This document shows, piece after piece, positions 36,212 through 44,354 of a stretch of DNA of 64,000 nt (positions are counted from its first letter, which is position 1; each line of letters starts with the position of its first letter). The stretch lies in contig NZ_CP037968.1 of NCBI RefSeq assembly GCF_019633745.1, positions 762,225 through 826,224 on the forward strand, in the 5' to 3' direction. Source of the DNA: Methanofollis formosanus (lineage in GTDB: Archaea; Halobacteriota; Methanomicrobia; Methanomicrobiales; Methanofollaceae). Made by a program: the position numbers and the translations under genes. The notes below the pieces were generated by a model. The model saw only the letters and a program-made list of their open reading frames with translations. It searched no databases and had not been told where the DNA came from.

Positions 36212-36670
36212 ATGCAGGAGAACGAGAACCCCCTCTCTTCTATGACCGGCGTGCACCGCATCGAGATGGGTGTGAACGGCCGGGTTCAGGGCGTGGGCTA
36301 CCGGAGTTATGTGGCAGGCTGTGCCGCACGGACCGGTGTGGCCGGATATGTCAGAAACCTCCCTGACAGCACCGTCGAGATCGTCGCCGAAGGAGAGGCC
36401 GCGGACCTCGCTGCCTTCCTTGACGCCGTCGAAGCGCAGGACGAACCGGTGATCTCGGTCGAGGGGATCACGATCTCCCTCACAAAACCTACCGGCGAAT
36501 TTACCGGTTTCGAGGCGCGGTTCGGCGACAGGAAAGAAGAGATCTTCAAGCGGAGCATGCTCGCCCTCGACCTGATGAAGGAGATCCTCAAGACCGAGCA
36601 GGAGATGCTCGCCGAGCAGAGGAAGACGAACGCCCTCCTCGAAGAACTGGTCGAGGCCGGGAAGAGATAA
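36212..36670 (+). CDS. acyP: Acylphosphatase with C-terminal helical extension
   Basis: A 152-residue protein. Residues about 12-100 are acylphosphatase, with the phosphate-binding GRVQGVGYRSYVAGCAARTGVAGYVRNLPDSTVEIVAEGE holding the conserved Arg and Asn. Normal acylphosphatases are about 90-100 residues. Here a further ~50 residues (RFGDRKEEIFKRSMLALDLMKEILKTEQEMLAEQRKTNALLEEL) form a charged amphipathic helix or coiled coil. The ATG at 36212 lies 25 bases after wtpC; a second ATG at 36242 (MTGVHRIEMGVNG) is possible. Confidence 0.88.
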   Translation: MQENENPLSSMTGVHRIEMGVNGRVQGVGYRSYVAGCAARTGVAGYVRNLPDSTVEIVAEGEAADLAAFLDAVEAQDEPVISVEGITISLTKPTGEFTGFEARFGDRKEEIFKRSMLALDLMKEILKTEQEMLAEQRKTNALLEELVEAGKR

Positions 36671-36676
36671 AATACC

Positions 36677-36925
36677 GGCTGTGTAGAGTCGGGGATGAAC
36701 CCCCGGTTCAAGCATACGCGATTGAATATTATCGTGGAGCCCGGGAATGAGCATGGATCCCTGCTCCCCCTTTGAAACGGGACACCGGGTGGGAGCACCA
36801 CCCCATTGCCGCCCCCACCTATCCTCACCGTAGGGGGTTCCGGGGGGAAAGCCCCAGGCGCGAGATGACGGTGAAAAGTCTCAATAGGGGCGGCACATCG
36901 GATCATCACGCCCTCGTAGAGATAA
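36677..36925 (+). mobile_element. Truncated R2-class repeat after acyP
   Basis: The left end GGCTGTGTAGAGTCGGGG matches R2 with two changes, followed by TTCAAGCATACGCGATTGAA. A GCCGCCCCC...GGGGCGGCAC module with a TAGGGGGTTCCGGGGG hairpin lies at 36808-36898. The right R2 end is missing. The sequence runs into the end of the methyltransferase gene. Confidence 0.55.
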
Positions 36926-36928
36926 ACG

Positions 36929-37594
36929 TCATCGGCACCCAACGAAGACGGCATAGATGCCGTCGACATATGGGCAGAGGATCCGCTCGAAGCCTGCTCT
37001 GGTCATCTTCTCTCTGAAGTGGGTGAAGGTGTCCAGGAATTGGTAGTTTCTCTCGCGTTTTGCGAGCATGCTCTCCGCCTCGACGGCTGGAAGACCGTTT
37101 GTTTGCATCGAATGGTACCACCGCGCGCTGAGGATCTTCTCTTCCCAAATCTCTTCGGGTCTGAAGACGTCGCCGTTGACGAACCGACCCCCCGGTTTCA
37201 GGGCGTCGTGGACGTGGCCGAGGATCATGGCCCGGTCGTCGTCGGGGAGGTGGTGGAGGCAGAGCGAGGTGAGGACGAGGTCGAACATCCCGTCCGGCCA
37301 GACTTCCCTGAAGTCCCCTTCGAGAAATGCGATCGTCTTGAGGTTCTCTTTTCTCTGCGCCACCGCGAGCATGGCCGGGTCCATGTCGATGCAGGTGACT
37401 TTCGCCTGAGGGTTGGCACTGAGGATCTGTTCGGTGACAAAACCGGTGCCGCTCCCGAGTTCGAGAACCTCGATCTTCCCCTCAGGGATGAAATCGGCGA
37501 TCGTGCCGAAGAAGGCCGGTGCGTCGGAGACGATCCTGACGATCAGGTCTTCGTAGACGTCTGCCTTCTCATGAAAGTGCTCTTCTCCTTTCAT
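36929..37594 (-). CDS. Class I SAM-dependent methyltransferase
   Basis: A 221-residue protein with the SAM-binding motif VLELGSGTGFVTEQIL, motif II CIDMDPAMLAVA, and FLEGDFREVWPDGMFDLVLTSLCLHHLPDDDRAMILGHVHDALKPGGRFVNGDVF. This is the generic methyltransferase 11/25 type. The acceptor is unknown. ATG 37594 (MKGEEHFHEKADVYED) is preferred because GAGGGATC precedes it; it overlaps the end of the flavin reductase gene by four bases, so the two are coupled. Confidence 0.82.
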   Translation of the reverse strand: MKGEEHFHEKADVYEDLIVRIVSDAPAFFGTIADFIPEGKIEVLELGSGTGFVTEQILSANPQAKVTCIDMDPAMLAVAQRKENLKTIAFLEGDFREVWPDGMFDLVLTSLCLHHLPDDDRAMILGHVHDALKPGGRFVNGDVFRPEEIWEEKILSARWYHSMQTNGLPAVEAESMLAKRERNYQFLDTFTHFREKMTRAGFERILCPYVDGIYAVFVGCR

Positions 37595-38178
37595 GCAGAT
37601 CCCTCCCACGAGAACATCTCGGCATATGATCGATACTCCCCGTCTCCTCCCGGGCAGGTGAACCGCATCCCGCTCTTCCCGCAGAGCATGCAGAGCGGCT
37701 TTGCAATTGAAGGGTCCATCTCTCCGTCAACGGTGAAGAAGCGGTCGTCGACCTCGAGCCGTTCCACCTTTCCGATGACGAGGACATATTTGTCCCTGCA
37801 GATCTCCTCGACCAGGGTGCACTCCATCCATGCGATGCACCCCTCGATGCCGGGTGGGCGCACGGTTTTCGACGGGTGGGGGGTGAGTCCGGCTTCCGCA
37901 AACTCATCGACTTCTGGAGGATAGTGGCGTGCGCAGACCATCACTTCTCGACTCATCCCGGCGGTCGGGATATTGACAACGAACTCGCCGGTCGCCCTGA
38001 TGTTCTCGAGGGTATCTCGCTTCAACCACGATGCAAGGACGATCTCGTCGAGCGGTCGCAGGATCGGGGTGATGTTCCCCCAGGGCGCGGCGTTGAGCAT
38101 GCCGTCAGGGGAGACGGTCGAAATGAGGACGACCGGAAGCGGGAGGACATTCTCTCTTCGGTGAGGGGGTAGTTCCAT
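37591..38178 (-). CDS. Flavin reductase-like FMN-binding protein (flavoredoxin type)
   Basis: A 195-residue split-barrel protein. PVVLISTVSPDGMLNAAPWGNITPI and SWLKRDTLENIRATGEFVVNIP are typical FMN-binding segments of the flavin reductase-like family. The C-terminus adds PLCMLCGKSGMRFTCPGG, a Cys-rich stretch (three Cys) that might bind metal or serve in redox chemistry. It is upstream of and overlapping the methyltransferase gene. An AT-rich stretch at 38185-38215 (AATTATTTTCAAAATAGTAATAC) should hold the promoter. Confidence 0.8.
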   Translation of the reverse strand: MELPPHRRENVLPLPVVLISTVSPDGMLNAAPWGNITPILRPLDEIVLASWLKRDTLENIRATGEFVVNIPTAGMSREVMVCARHYPPEVDEFAEAGLTPHPSKTVRPPGIEGCIAWMECTLVEEICRDKYVLVIGKVERLEVDDRFFTVDGEMDPSIAKPLCMLCGKSGMRFTCPGGDGEYRSYAEMFSWEGSA

Positions 38179-38284
38179 GGATCATAATTATTTTCAAAAT
38201 AGTAATACTTTTTTGGAAGATCGGCATGTCCCCTCAGATCAGGCTGTGGTCCTGCCCCCCCATAGCCCGGACGACGACCTTCGC

Positions 38285-38815
38285 TCACCTGAAGTGGATG
38301 GTGGTGTCCGAGGTATCACTTGAGTTCGGGATATAGATCGGCACCCAGTACCCCGCACCGTCGGCGGTGCGGACCGGTGCGAGGTCTCTGGCCGGGGCGG
38401 AGGGTGTGGACGGGCCGATGACGACGACCGCGCCGCTGACTATTCCGTCATGTCTGAGCGGGGCGGCGAGGGCGGCGTAGTCCCTGTCGGCGTGGGTCAG
38501 GGTTGCCCGGGAGACGACGCAGAAGTCGGCGGAACGTCGTGCGATCTTTTTGAGGGTGTGAGCGCAACCGGTTGAGAAGACCTCCTCTGCAGGTTGGCCG
38601 ACGGCATTCTCCTGGTCGACCTCGAAAAGGACGGCGGCGGCACGGTTGAGAGCGATGAGGTCGCCGGATAGCGAGAGTGCGACGACCGGGGTGGGAAGGG
38701 ACTTGAGGATCCGGGCGGCGGTGAGGGTGTCTTCGTCGCAGGGATGGTGAGATTTCAGGCTTGTCAGCCTTTTTTCGTGTTCTGACAGGGTGTGTTCCAT
38801 GAACTCCATCTTCAT
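38285..38815 (-). CDS. Stand-alone PAS-domain protein
   Basis: A 176-residue protein. After a short charged N-terminal helix comes a PAS fold at about 35-140 (ILKSLPTPVVALSLSGDLIALNRAAAVLFEVDQENAVGQPAEEVF, then CVVSRATLTHADRDYAALAAPLRHDGIVSGAVVVIG). No kinase, receiver or DNA-binding domain is attached, so it may be a sensor subunit for another protein. Upstream in-frame starts at 38815 and 38809 or 38800 are equally possible. Partner unknown. Confidence 0.7.
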   Translation of the reverse strand: MKMEFMEHTLSEHEKRLTSLKSHHPCDEDTLTAARILKSLPTPVVALSLSGDLIALNRAAAVLFEVDQENAVGQPAEEVFSTGCAHTLKKIARRSADFCVVSRATLTHADRDYAALAAPLRHDGIVSGAVVVIGPSTPSAPARDLAPVRTADGAGYWVPIYIPNSSDTSDTTIHFR

Positions 38816-38930
38816 TAGAGGATATTTCGGGGTAGGAGATAAATGATAGGTATTTAACCTGTGGGTTCTGGCCGGCGCACGGGATCTCTCCCCTCATGTT
38901 CCGCAACGCTCAACAGCATGAGCATCACCC

Positions 38931-39326
38931 TTACGGCGTGCGGTTCAGCCGCCAGATCGCACCGCTGAGGAGAGCGGCCAGGGTTACCCAGATGAGATAA
39001 GGAAGGAGGAGGGCGGCGGCCAGACCCGAGACCCGTGAAAAGAGGACGATCGTCGCGAGCACCGCGATCCAGAGGAGGAGGATCACCACAAAACTTCCGA
39101 GGAGGGAGCGGCGACCCCAGAAGACCGTGGGCCAGAGGAGGTTGATGACGAGTTGCACCGCAAATGCCAGGAGCGCCGGTGGAGCGTTCGGGCCGTCCTC
39201 GATGATCACGATGATCGCTGCAACCGCCATCAGAAGGTAGAGCACTCCCCAGACCGGCCCGAAGACTCTCGCAGGCGGGTTAAACCATGGCTTCTTCAAC
39301 GAGGCGTACCAGGTGGAGCGGTCCAT
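38931..39326 (-). CDS. TspO/MBR family membrane protein
   Basis: A 131-residue five-helix membrane protein, slightly short for TspO (usually ~150-160). It has the signature WYASLKKPWFNPPARVFGPVWGVLYLLM followed by VQLVINLLWPTVFWGRRSLLGSF. TspO proteins bind porphyrins and are linked to stress and tetrapyrrole handling. That would fit a methanogen rich in tetrapyrroles (F430, corrinoids), but this link is inference. Start at ATG 39326 (MDRSTWY). Confidence 0.82.
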   Translation of the reverse strand: MDRSTWYASLKKPWFNPPARVFGPVWGVLYLLMAVAAIIVIIEDGPNAPPALLAFAVQLVINLLWPTVFWGRRSLLGSFVVILLLWIAVLATIVLFSRVSGLAAALLLPYLIWVTLAALLSGAIWRLNRTP

Positions 39327-39450
39327 TGCGTCCTCCTTCTACCCCCCGATGAAATAGACCTTTCTCTCCCCGTCGGCCGCGTCGGATTGGTGGGGGCGGC
39401 CCCTCAGATTTCTGAGATGGATTTATAGCCGGAGAGGAGGAGGAGGGTGC

Positions 39451-39705
39451 ATGGACGCGACCATGCTCATCGGTTTTAGTGCCGGCCTGCTCACCACGGT
39501 CTCCTTCTTTCCCCAGGTGGTACGGACCCTCCGCACCCGCTCGGCCCATGACTTCTCAGCCCTGATGCTGTTCCTCCTCTTCACTGGCCTCACTCTCTGG
39601 TTGGTGTATGGTCTCCTGAGAGACGACGCGGCGATCGTCGCCACCAACGGCGTCACCGCCGCCCTGGTCGCCGTGATCGGAGGAGTGAAGGTGCGTTCAG
39701 GGTGA
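39451..39705 (+). CDS. SemiSWEET-type PQ-loop transporter
   Basis: An 84-residue protein with three transmembrane helices. GLLTTVSFFPQVVRTLRTRSAHDFSALMLFL holds the PQ motif in helix 1 and LTLWLVYGLLRDDAAIVATNGVTAALVA holds the conserved Asn in helix 3. SemiSWEETs dimerise to move small sugars across the membrane. Start ATG 39451 follows GGAGGAGGAGGGTGC, a strong ribosome binding site. It is divergent from tspO, with about 120 bases between. Confidence 0.85.
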   Translation: MDATMLIGFSAGLLTTVSFFPQVVRTLRTRSAHDFSALMLFLLFTGLTLWLVYGLLRDDAAIVATNGVTAALVAVIGGVKVRSG

Positions 39706-39718
39706 ATGAAAAAATCTC

Positions 39719-40100
39719 GGCTCTGTAGAATTTTTCATGAGGCGAGCGCCCCCCTCAAGCATACGCGATGAAAATATCAGATCAGATCTGGATCGATTCT
39801 TGACCTTCATCCGTGCGTTCGAGGAGTGAATCGAATTCGAGCATCGTGCCGCCCCTCGGCTATCTTCTTCGTGGGGGGCTCCGGGGGGCAAAGCCCCCCG
39901 GCGTGAGACAGCGATGAAGGGTCTGCGATTGCGGGCGGCACGCCTGATCGATCATCACGCCTTCCCCCATCAATCGCGCCGGGGGCGCTGCCACAGAACC
40001 CCCGGGATGAAGATAGGGCCGGTCGGGAAGGCAGAGAAATGACCGTGAAGTATCTCGACCCCATGATTGATCGTGCCCGGGATTCTTCCGGGATATGCTC
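39719..40100 (+). mobile_element. Composite repeat: R2 left end to R1 right end
   Basis: It starts GGCTCTGTAGAATTTTTC with CTCAAGCATACGCGATGAAAAT, continues through GAATCGAATTCGAGCATC, a GCCGCCCC...GGGCGGCACG module and a CCTTCCCCC...GGGAAGGCAG module, and ends with GATTCTTCCGGGATATGCTC, an R1 right terminus. The termini do not match, so this is a chimera of at least two elements. It fills the gap between convergent SemiSWEET and fdhB. The short remainder to 40168 holds a GAGGCCCTCC/GGAGGGCC hairpin (40132-40154) that may terminate fdhB. Confidence 0.55.
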
Positions 40101-40130
40101 TCCGATAAAAAAGAAACCTGAAAATAAAAC

Positions 40131-40155
40131 GAGGCCCTCCTCACAGGAGGGCCCG
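40131..40155 (-). terminator. Hairpin after fdhB
   Basis: GAGGCCCTCC TCACA GGAGGGCC (40131-40153) can form a nine-pair stem with a short loop about 15 bases after the fdhB stop. On the minus strand it is followed within 10-15 bases by T-rich sequence (GTTTTATTTTCAGG), so it may act in termination or 3'-end protection. Confidence 0.5.
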
Positions 40156-40168
40156 AAAAGAAGGAGAT

Positions 40169-41410
40169 TTACTCCTTCTGGAAGATGTTGAAGATCTGGT
40201 CGCTGCCGGTGGCAGAGAGCCTGTTCCTCTCCTCGTTCTCCTCAACCAGTGCAAGGAGCGGGAGGGTCATGTCGACGCCCGGCACAAAGCCGAACATCTC
40301 CTGGAGGTCGACCTGGAGCGCGTGCATGAACAGCGAGTTCGGGATGTCCATGGCACAGAGTTCCTCGCACTGACCGCAGTTGATGCAGGAGTCGGAGATG
40401 TGGGCGAACCTGATGAGGTGGAACATGAAGTTCGGCGGGATCTCACCGGGCTTGACCAGGTACGGCTTCTTGGTGGAGCACTCGACACAGTAGCAGATCG
40501 GACAGTTCTCGATGCACTGGTAGCACTTGATACACCGGGAAGTCTCGTCCAGGATCTTCTTCAGACGGTCGCTGCCCTCACCGAGAGCCTCGAAGTCCCT
40601 GGCACGCCAGGAGTCGCCGAGCTTGAGCATGGCGTTCTCGACCTTGCCGCGGATCTCGATGCCCTTGGGGATCGGAGCCTCGGTGGCGAGCTTGCCTGCC
40701 TTGACAGCCTCGTCGAGGAGGTTCGCACCCTTCTCGGAGCAGACTTCGACGAAGGTGGCCTTGCCGGCCTTGTCGCCGATGACACCCCAGTTCCCGCAGG
40801 CGAGGTCTGCCTGGCGCGGGACCTTCATCTTGCACCGGCGGCAGTTGGACCTGCGGCCGTAGCCCTCTTCCTCGAGCTCGTCGATCTTGATGCCCTTGTG
40901 GCCCTCGGCGGTCTCGATGATGAACTGACCCTTGTCGATCTCCTCCTTGAGGACGGTGTCGGGGTCGGTCTCGAACTTGTCGGCGATCATCTTGCGGGCG
41001 GTGACCGGGCTGACCGTACCACCACAGTTGAGGCCGATCATCACGACATTGTCGAGGTTGATCTGCTGCCTCTTGGCAAGTTCGTAGATCCCCATTGCGT
41101 CGCAGCCCTTGACGGTGACCGCGATCTTCATGTCGTTGGCACCGTTGAGGTACTTCTTGAAGAGCTTGGAGAGGAGGAGCGTCCCGCAGTGGAGGGAACC
41201 CGCAGCCTGCGCAATCTCTTCGGGGTCGGTGATGAGGGTCGGGACGGCATCGTAGATGTCCGCACCCTTCTTCACGGCAAGGACCGCGTCGACCATCTTG
41301 CTCTCAAGAGCGAACTTGAGGAGCGAGGAGACGGCACCGCCGCACTCGCCCTTTGCAAGGAGGTCCTCGTCGGTCGACCATGCGTAATACATATCGCCTT
41401 TTGCTGACAT
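40169..41410 (-). CDS. fdhB: Formate dehydrogenase beta subunit (F420-reducing)
   Basis: A 413-residue FAD/iron-sulfur subunit that passes electrons from FdhA to coenzyme F420 or to the heterodisulfide reductase complex. N-terminal [25 protein letters not shown] and [15 protein letters not shown] are typical of FrhB/FdhB. Two [4Fe-4S] motifs follow: [16 protein letters not shown] (near 290) and [16 protein letters not shown] (near 345), plus [20 protein letters not shown]. It begins three bases after the fdhA stop, one transcript. Confidence 0.94.
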   Translation of the reverse strand: MSAKGDMYYAWSTDEDLLAKGECGGAVSSLLKFALESKMVDAVLAVKKGADIYDAVPTLITDPEEIAQAAGSLHCGTLLLSKLFKKYLNGANDMKIAVTVKGCDAMGIYELAKRQQINLDNVVMIGLNCGGTVSPVTARKMIADKFETDPDTVLKEEIDKGQFIIETAEGHKGIKIDELEEEGYGRRSNCRRCKMKVPRQADLACGNWGVIGDKAGKATFVEVCSEKGANLLDEAVKAGKLATEAPIPKGIEIRGKVENAMLKLGDSWRARDFEALGEGSDRLKKILDETSRCIKCYQCIENCPICYCVECSTKKPYLVKPGEIPPNFMFHLIRFAHISDSCINCGQCEELCAMDIPNSLFMHALQVDLQEMFGFVPGVDMTLPLLALVEENEERNRLSATGSDQIFNIFQKE

Positions 41411-41412
41411 TT

Positions 41413-43479
41413 TCAGGCCTCCTGGATCTTCTCAACCTTCACAGCACATGCCTTGAACTCCGGGATCTTGGCGATCGGGTCGAGGGCATTGTTGGTCAGG
41501 ACGTTTGCTGCGCACTCGGCGAAGTGGAACGGCATGAAGGTGACGCCCTTCATAATGTCCTTGGTGACCTTCGCGGGCACGTTGATGGTGCCACGGCGGG
41601 AGGTCGCCTTGACCATCTCGCCGTCGACGATACCGAGTTCCCTGGCGTCCTCGGGGTTGAGCTCGATCCAGCCGGTCGGAACCTCGGCGTCGAGGTGCTC
41701 GGAGCGGCGGGTCATGGACCCGGTGTGCCAGTGGAAGAGACACCTGCCGGTGGTGAGGATGAGCGGGTACTCCTCGTCCGGGACCTCTGCTGGCGGCTTG
41801 TACTCGATGGCATGGAAGACACCTATACCGTCGGGGTGCGAGAACTTGCCGATGTGGAGGATCGGGGTTCCCGGGTGGTCGGTGGACGGGCAGGGCCAGT
41901 GGAGGGCCTCGGGCTTCTCGAGCCTCTCGTAGTTCATGCCGTGGTACGACGGGGTAACCTCGGCGATCTCGTTGAAGATCTCCTCGGCGGACTGGTACGG
42001 GAACTGGGCTGCATAGCCCATCTTTGCGGCGAGCTCGGAGATGATCTGCCAGTCGAGCTTGGCCTGGCCGGGTGCCTCCTGGGCCTTGTGCCACATCTGG
42101 ACACGGCGCTCGGTGGAGGTCTGCGTGCCGTCCTTCTCTGCATAGCAGGTGGCCGGGAGCACGACGTCGGCGAGGGCGGCGGTCTCGGTGAGGAAGATGT
42201 CCTGCACGACGAGGAACTCAAGGCTCTTGATGGCGTGCTCGACGTGGGTGATGTCGGGGTCGGAGAGCATCGGGTTCTCGCCCATGATGTACATCGCCTT
42301 GAGCTCACCGGGGTTGTCGGTGAGGACGTCCATCATGACGGTGACCTCGTAGCCGTTCTTCGGCTCGCAGATGCCGTCGGGGAAGCCCCATGCGTCGGCG
42401 AACTTCTTGTGGGCTGCCGGGTCGATGACCTTCTGGTAGCCGGTGAAGACGACCGGGAGTGCACCCATGTCGCAGGCGCCCTGCACGTTGTTCTGGCCAC
42501 GGAGAGCGTTCACACCGGCGCCGGGCTTGCCGAGGTTGCCGGTGAGCATCTGGATGTTGGCGACGGACTTGACGTTGTCCACACCGGTGGTGTGCTGGGT
42601 GATACCCATCGAGTACAGGATGGCGGAAGCCTCGGACTGGGCGAACCACTCGGTTGCCTGCTTCAGCTGCTCGACCGGGATGCCCGAGATCTTCGAGACA
42701 TTCTCGAAGTCGTACTCAGGCTTCATCACGACTTCCTTGAGTGCCTCGAAGTCCTTCGTGCGAGCCTCGATGAACTCCTTGTCTTCCCATCCGTTCTTGA
42801 TGATGTACTGCATCATGCCGTTGAGGATGGCGACATCGGAGCCAGAGCGGAACTGCATGTACAGGTCGGCCTGCTTGCCGGTGGCGGTGAGACGCGGGTC
42901 GGCGTAGATGATCTTCGCGCCGTTCATCTTGGCCTGGGCGATCTTGCGGCCGATGAGGGGGTGCTGCTCAAAGGTGTTGGACCCCAGAATGAAGAGGCAC
43001 TTGGACTCGGCGATGTCCAGAATGGAGTTGGTCATCGCACCGGAGCCGAAGGAGGCGGCAAGTCCTGCGACGGTCGAAGCGTGGCAGAGACGGGCGCAGT
43101 GGTCGATGTGGCGGGTCTTGAGGACACCGCGGGCGAACTTCATCAGCGCGTAGTTGTCCTCGTTGGAGGTACGGGCCGATGAAAGACAGACCATCTCGTC
43201 GGGCTTGTAGGACTTGAGCTTCTGGGCGATGAGGTCGTAGGCCTCCTCCCAGGTCGCCTCGACAAACTCGCCGTCCTTCTTGATGAGCGGCGTGGTGAGG
43301 CGGTCCTCACGGTTCACAAATTCCCATGCATAGGTGCCCTTGGGGCAGACCTTACCCTCGTTGACCGGAGAACGGTGGTACGGCTGGACGCCGCAGACCT
43401 TTCCGTCCTTGACAACAAGGTTGAAGGAACACCCGGTACCGCAGTACGGGCAGGTCGTTCGAACATACTTTACGTCCAT
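41413..43479 (-). CDS. fdhA: Formate dehydrogenase alpha subunit (molybdopterin, Cys form)
   Basis: A 688-residue catalytic subunit that oxidises formate to CO2. The N-terminal [4Fe-4S] ligands are Cys10, Cys13, Cys17 and Cys45 (CPYCGTGC...[10 protein letters not shown]). The active-site residue is Cys132 followed by His133 ([14 protein letters not shown]), where some relatives carry selenocysteine, so this enzyme is selenium-free. Bis-MGD-binding segments include [15 protein letters not shown] and [11 protein letters not shown], and the C-terminal domain VMxRRSEHLD/MPFHFAE region is intact. GAGG lies seven bases before the ATG and a TATA box is just upstream. Confidence 0.96.
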   Translation of the reverse strand: MDVKYVRTTCPYCGTGCSFNLVVKDGKVCGVQPYHRSPVNEGKVCPKGTYAWEFVNREDRLTTPLIKKDGEFVEATWEEAYDLIAQKLKSYKPDEMVCLSSARTSNEDNYALMKFARGVLKTRHIDHCARLCHASTVAGLAASFGSGAMTNSILDIAESKCLFILGSNTFEQHPLIGRKIAQAKMNGAKIIYADPRLTATGKQADLYMQFRSGSDVAILNGMMQYIIKNGWEDKEFIEARTKDFEALKEVVMKPEYDFENVSKISGIPVEQLKQATEWFAQSEASAILYSMGITQHTTGVDNVKSVANIQMLTGNLGKPGAGVNALRGQNNVQGACDMGALPVVFTGYQKVIDPAAHKKFADAWGFPDGICEPKNGYEVTVMMDVLTDNPGELKAMYIMGENPMLSDPDITHVEHAIKSLEFLVVQDIFLTETAALADVVLPATCYAEKDGTQTSTERRVQMWHKAQEAPGQAKLDWQIISELAAKMGYAAQFPYQSAEEIFNEIAEVTPSYHGMNYERLEKPEALHWPCPSTDHPGTPILHIGKFSHPDGIGVFHAIEYKPPAEVPDEEYPLILTTGRCLFHWHTGSMTRRSEHLDAEVPTGWIELNPEDARELGIVDGEMVKATSRRGTINVPAKVTKDIMKGVTFMPFHFAECAANVLTNNALDPIAKIPEFKACAVKVEKIQEA

Positions 43480-43515
43480 GGAAAAACCTCGGATAAGAAA
43501 AAGTCTCAGAGACAG

Positions 43516-43524
43516 TATTTAAGG
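43516..43524 (-). promoter_or_regulatory. TATA box of fdhAB
   Basis: On the minus strand CCTTAAATA lies about 37-45 bases before the fdhA ATG, preceded by GAGGTAA as a possible BRE. Transcription would start around 43493, leaving a ~14-base leader that still contains GAGG. Confidence 0.6.
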
Positions 43525-43677
43525 TTACCTCTGCGCGCGGCAGAGTTTGATGAATAATGGTGGAAGAAGGGCCCCATGCCCCCCGATTATGATAACACTA
43601 ATCTTTAACCGGCAATGGTTTTGGTTTACCTGACACTGCTGATAGATTAAAAAAGGGGGGGAGCGCAGCTGTAGTAC

Positions 43678-44334
43678 ATGCAGGTGCCCGTGCCGCCCAT
43701 GCTCGCCGACCTTGTTGCGACCTCCTTTTCTGCCCTTGACGGTGTTGAATTCTCAGACCTCACCCGCTGCCCGGAGTGCGGCGGGGGGGTGCGGGGGCAC
43801 GACATGAAAAAACGGCGGTTTGCGGTGATCAAAACAGCCCGGGGACGCACCGAGATCACCGTCTGGGTGCGGCGGTATTATTGTACCCGGTGCGGGGCAC
43901 TCTGTTCGGCCCCGGCCCCCTTCTACCCGGACACCCGGGTGGGGGCGCCGGTCATCGACCTCTGCCGGGTGCTTGCCAGAGAATACTCCTTCAGCCAGGC
44001 GGCGAAGATCCTTGCGGCCATGGGCGTCGTCCTCGACCGCGGATCGGTCCGCAACTATGCCGCCCTCGACCTCGGCCCGGTCCCGTCCATCGCACTCTGG
44101 GGCCTGCACCTGCCGGGCTCTCTTCTCTCACTCATCTCTCTGACCATCGGCAGGAGTCAGGCGGCTCCCGTCCCAGGGGCAGAAGTCCTCGCGGCCTGCG
44201 GTCTCCCAGCCGCAGGTCGGGCACCGCTTCACCCTCACCGGTCTCCGCCCGAACAAGGGAAGGAGCGGGACGAAGAGGAAGAGAAAGAAGAACGGGAGTC
44301 CCAGGAGATAGCAGACCGCCGTCACCAGGAGTGA
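43678..44334 (+). CDS. Zinc-finger, transposase-N-terminus-like protein; C-terminal part doubtful
   Basis: Up to about residue 145 the frame looks real: CPECGGGVRGHDMKKRRFAVIKTARGRTEITVWVRRYYCTRCG gives a CxxC...CxxC zinc ribbon, and FSQAAKILAAMGVVLDRGSVRNYAAL a helix-turn-helix. This is the style of ISL3-like transposase N-termini or related domesticated regulators. From about 44128 the frame lies over the convergent zinc-ribbon gene and turns into Pro/Glu/Arg-rich shadow-like sequence. Either the two genes overlap by about 200 bases or this is a truncated gene lacking its original C-terminus. Confidence 0.5.
   Translation: MQVPVPPMLADLVATSFSALDGVEFSDLTRCPECGGGVRGHDMKKRRFAVIKTARGRTEITVWVRRYYCTRCGALCSAPAPFYPDTRVGAPVIDLCRVLAREYSFSQAAKILAAMGVVLDRGSVRNYAALDLGPVPSIALWGLHLPGSLLSLISLTIGRSQAAPVPGAEVLAACGLPAAGRAPLHPHRSPPEQGKERDEEEEKEERESQEIADRRHQE
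44128..44325 (-). CDS. Small membrane-anchored zinc-ribbon protein
   Basis: The frame on the minus strand gives a hydrophobic stretch (VCYLLGLPFFFLFLFVPLLPLF) followed by RCPTCGWETAGREDFCPWDGSRL, a CxxC-x9-CxxD zinc-ribbon-like motif, then a short tail. No ATG is available; a GTG at 44325 gives 65 residues. The hydrophobic frame actually continues upstream (YTLSLLLLAGSLLVT) into the end of mfnF, so the true start may be an unusual codon near 44365. It is third in the mfnD-mfnF run and convergent with the zinc-finger ORF. Confidence 0.55.
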   Translation of the reverse strand: MTAVCYLLGLPFFFLFLFVPLLPLFGRRPVRVKRCPTCGWETAGREDFCPWDGSRLTPADGQRDE

Positions 44335-44354
44335 GCCTGCCAGGAGGAGCAGGC

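Noticed and set aside
43066..43104. Selenocysteine codon in fdhA
   Set aside because: The catalytic position reads as a Cys codon in HCARLCHAS; there is no in-frame TGA, so no Sec is needed.
41353..43182. A 609-residue plus-strand frame antisense to fdhA
   Set aside because: Leu/Val/Gly/Asp shadow of a highly expressed, codon-biased gene; fdhA motifs are unequivocal.
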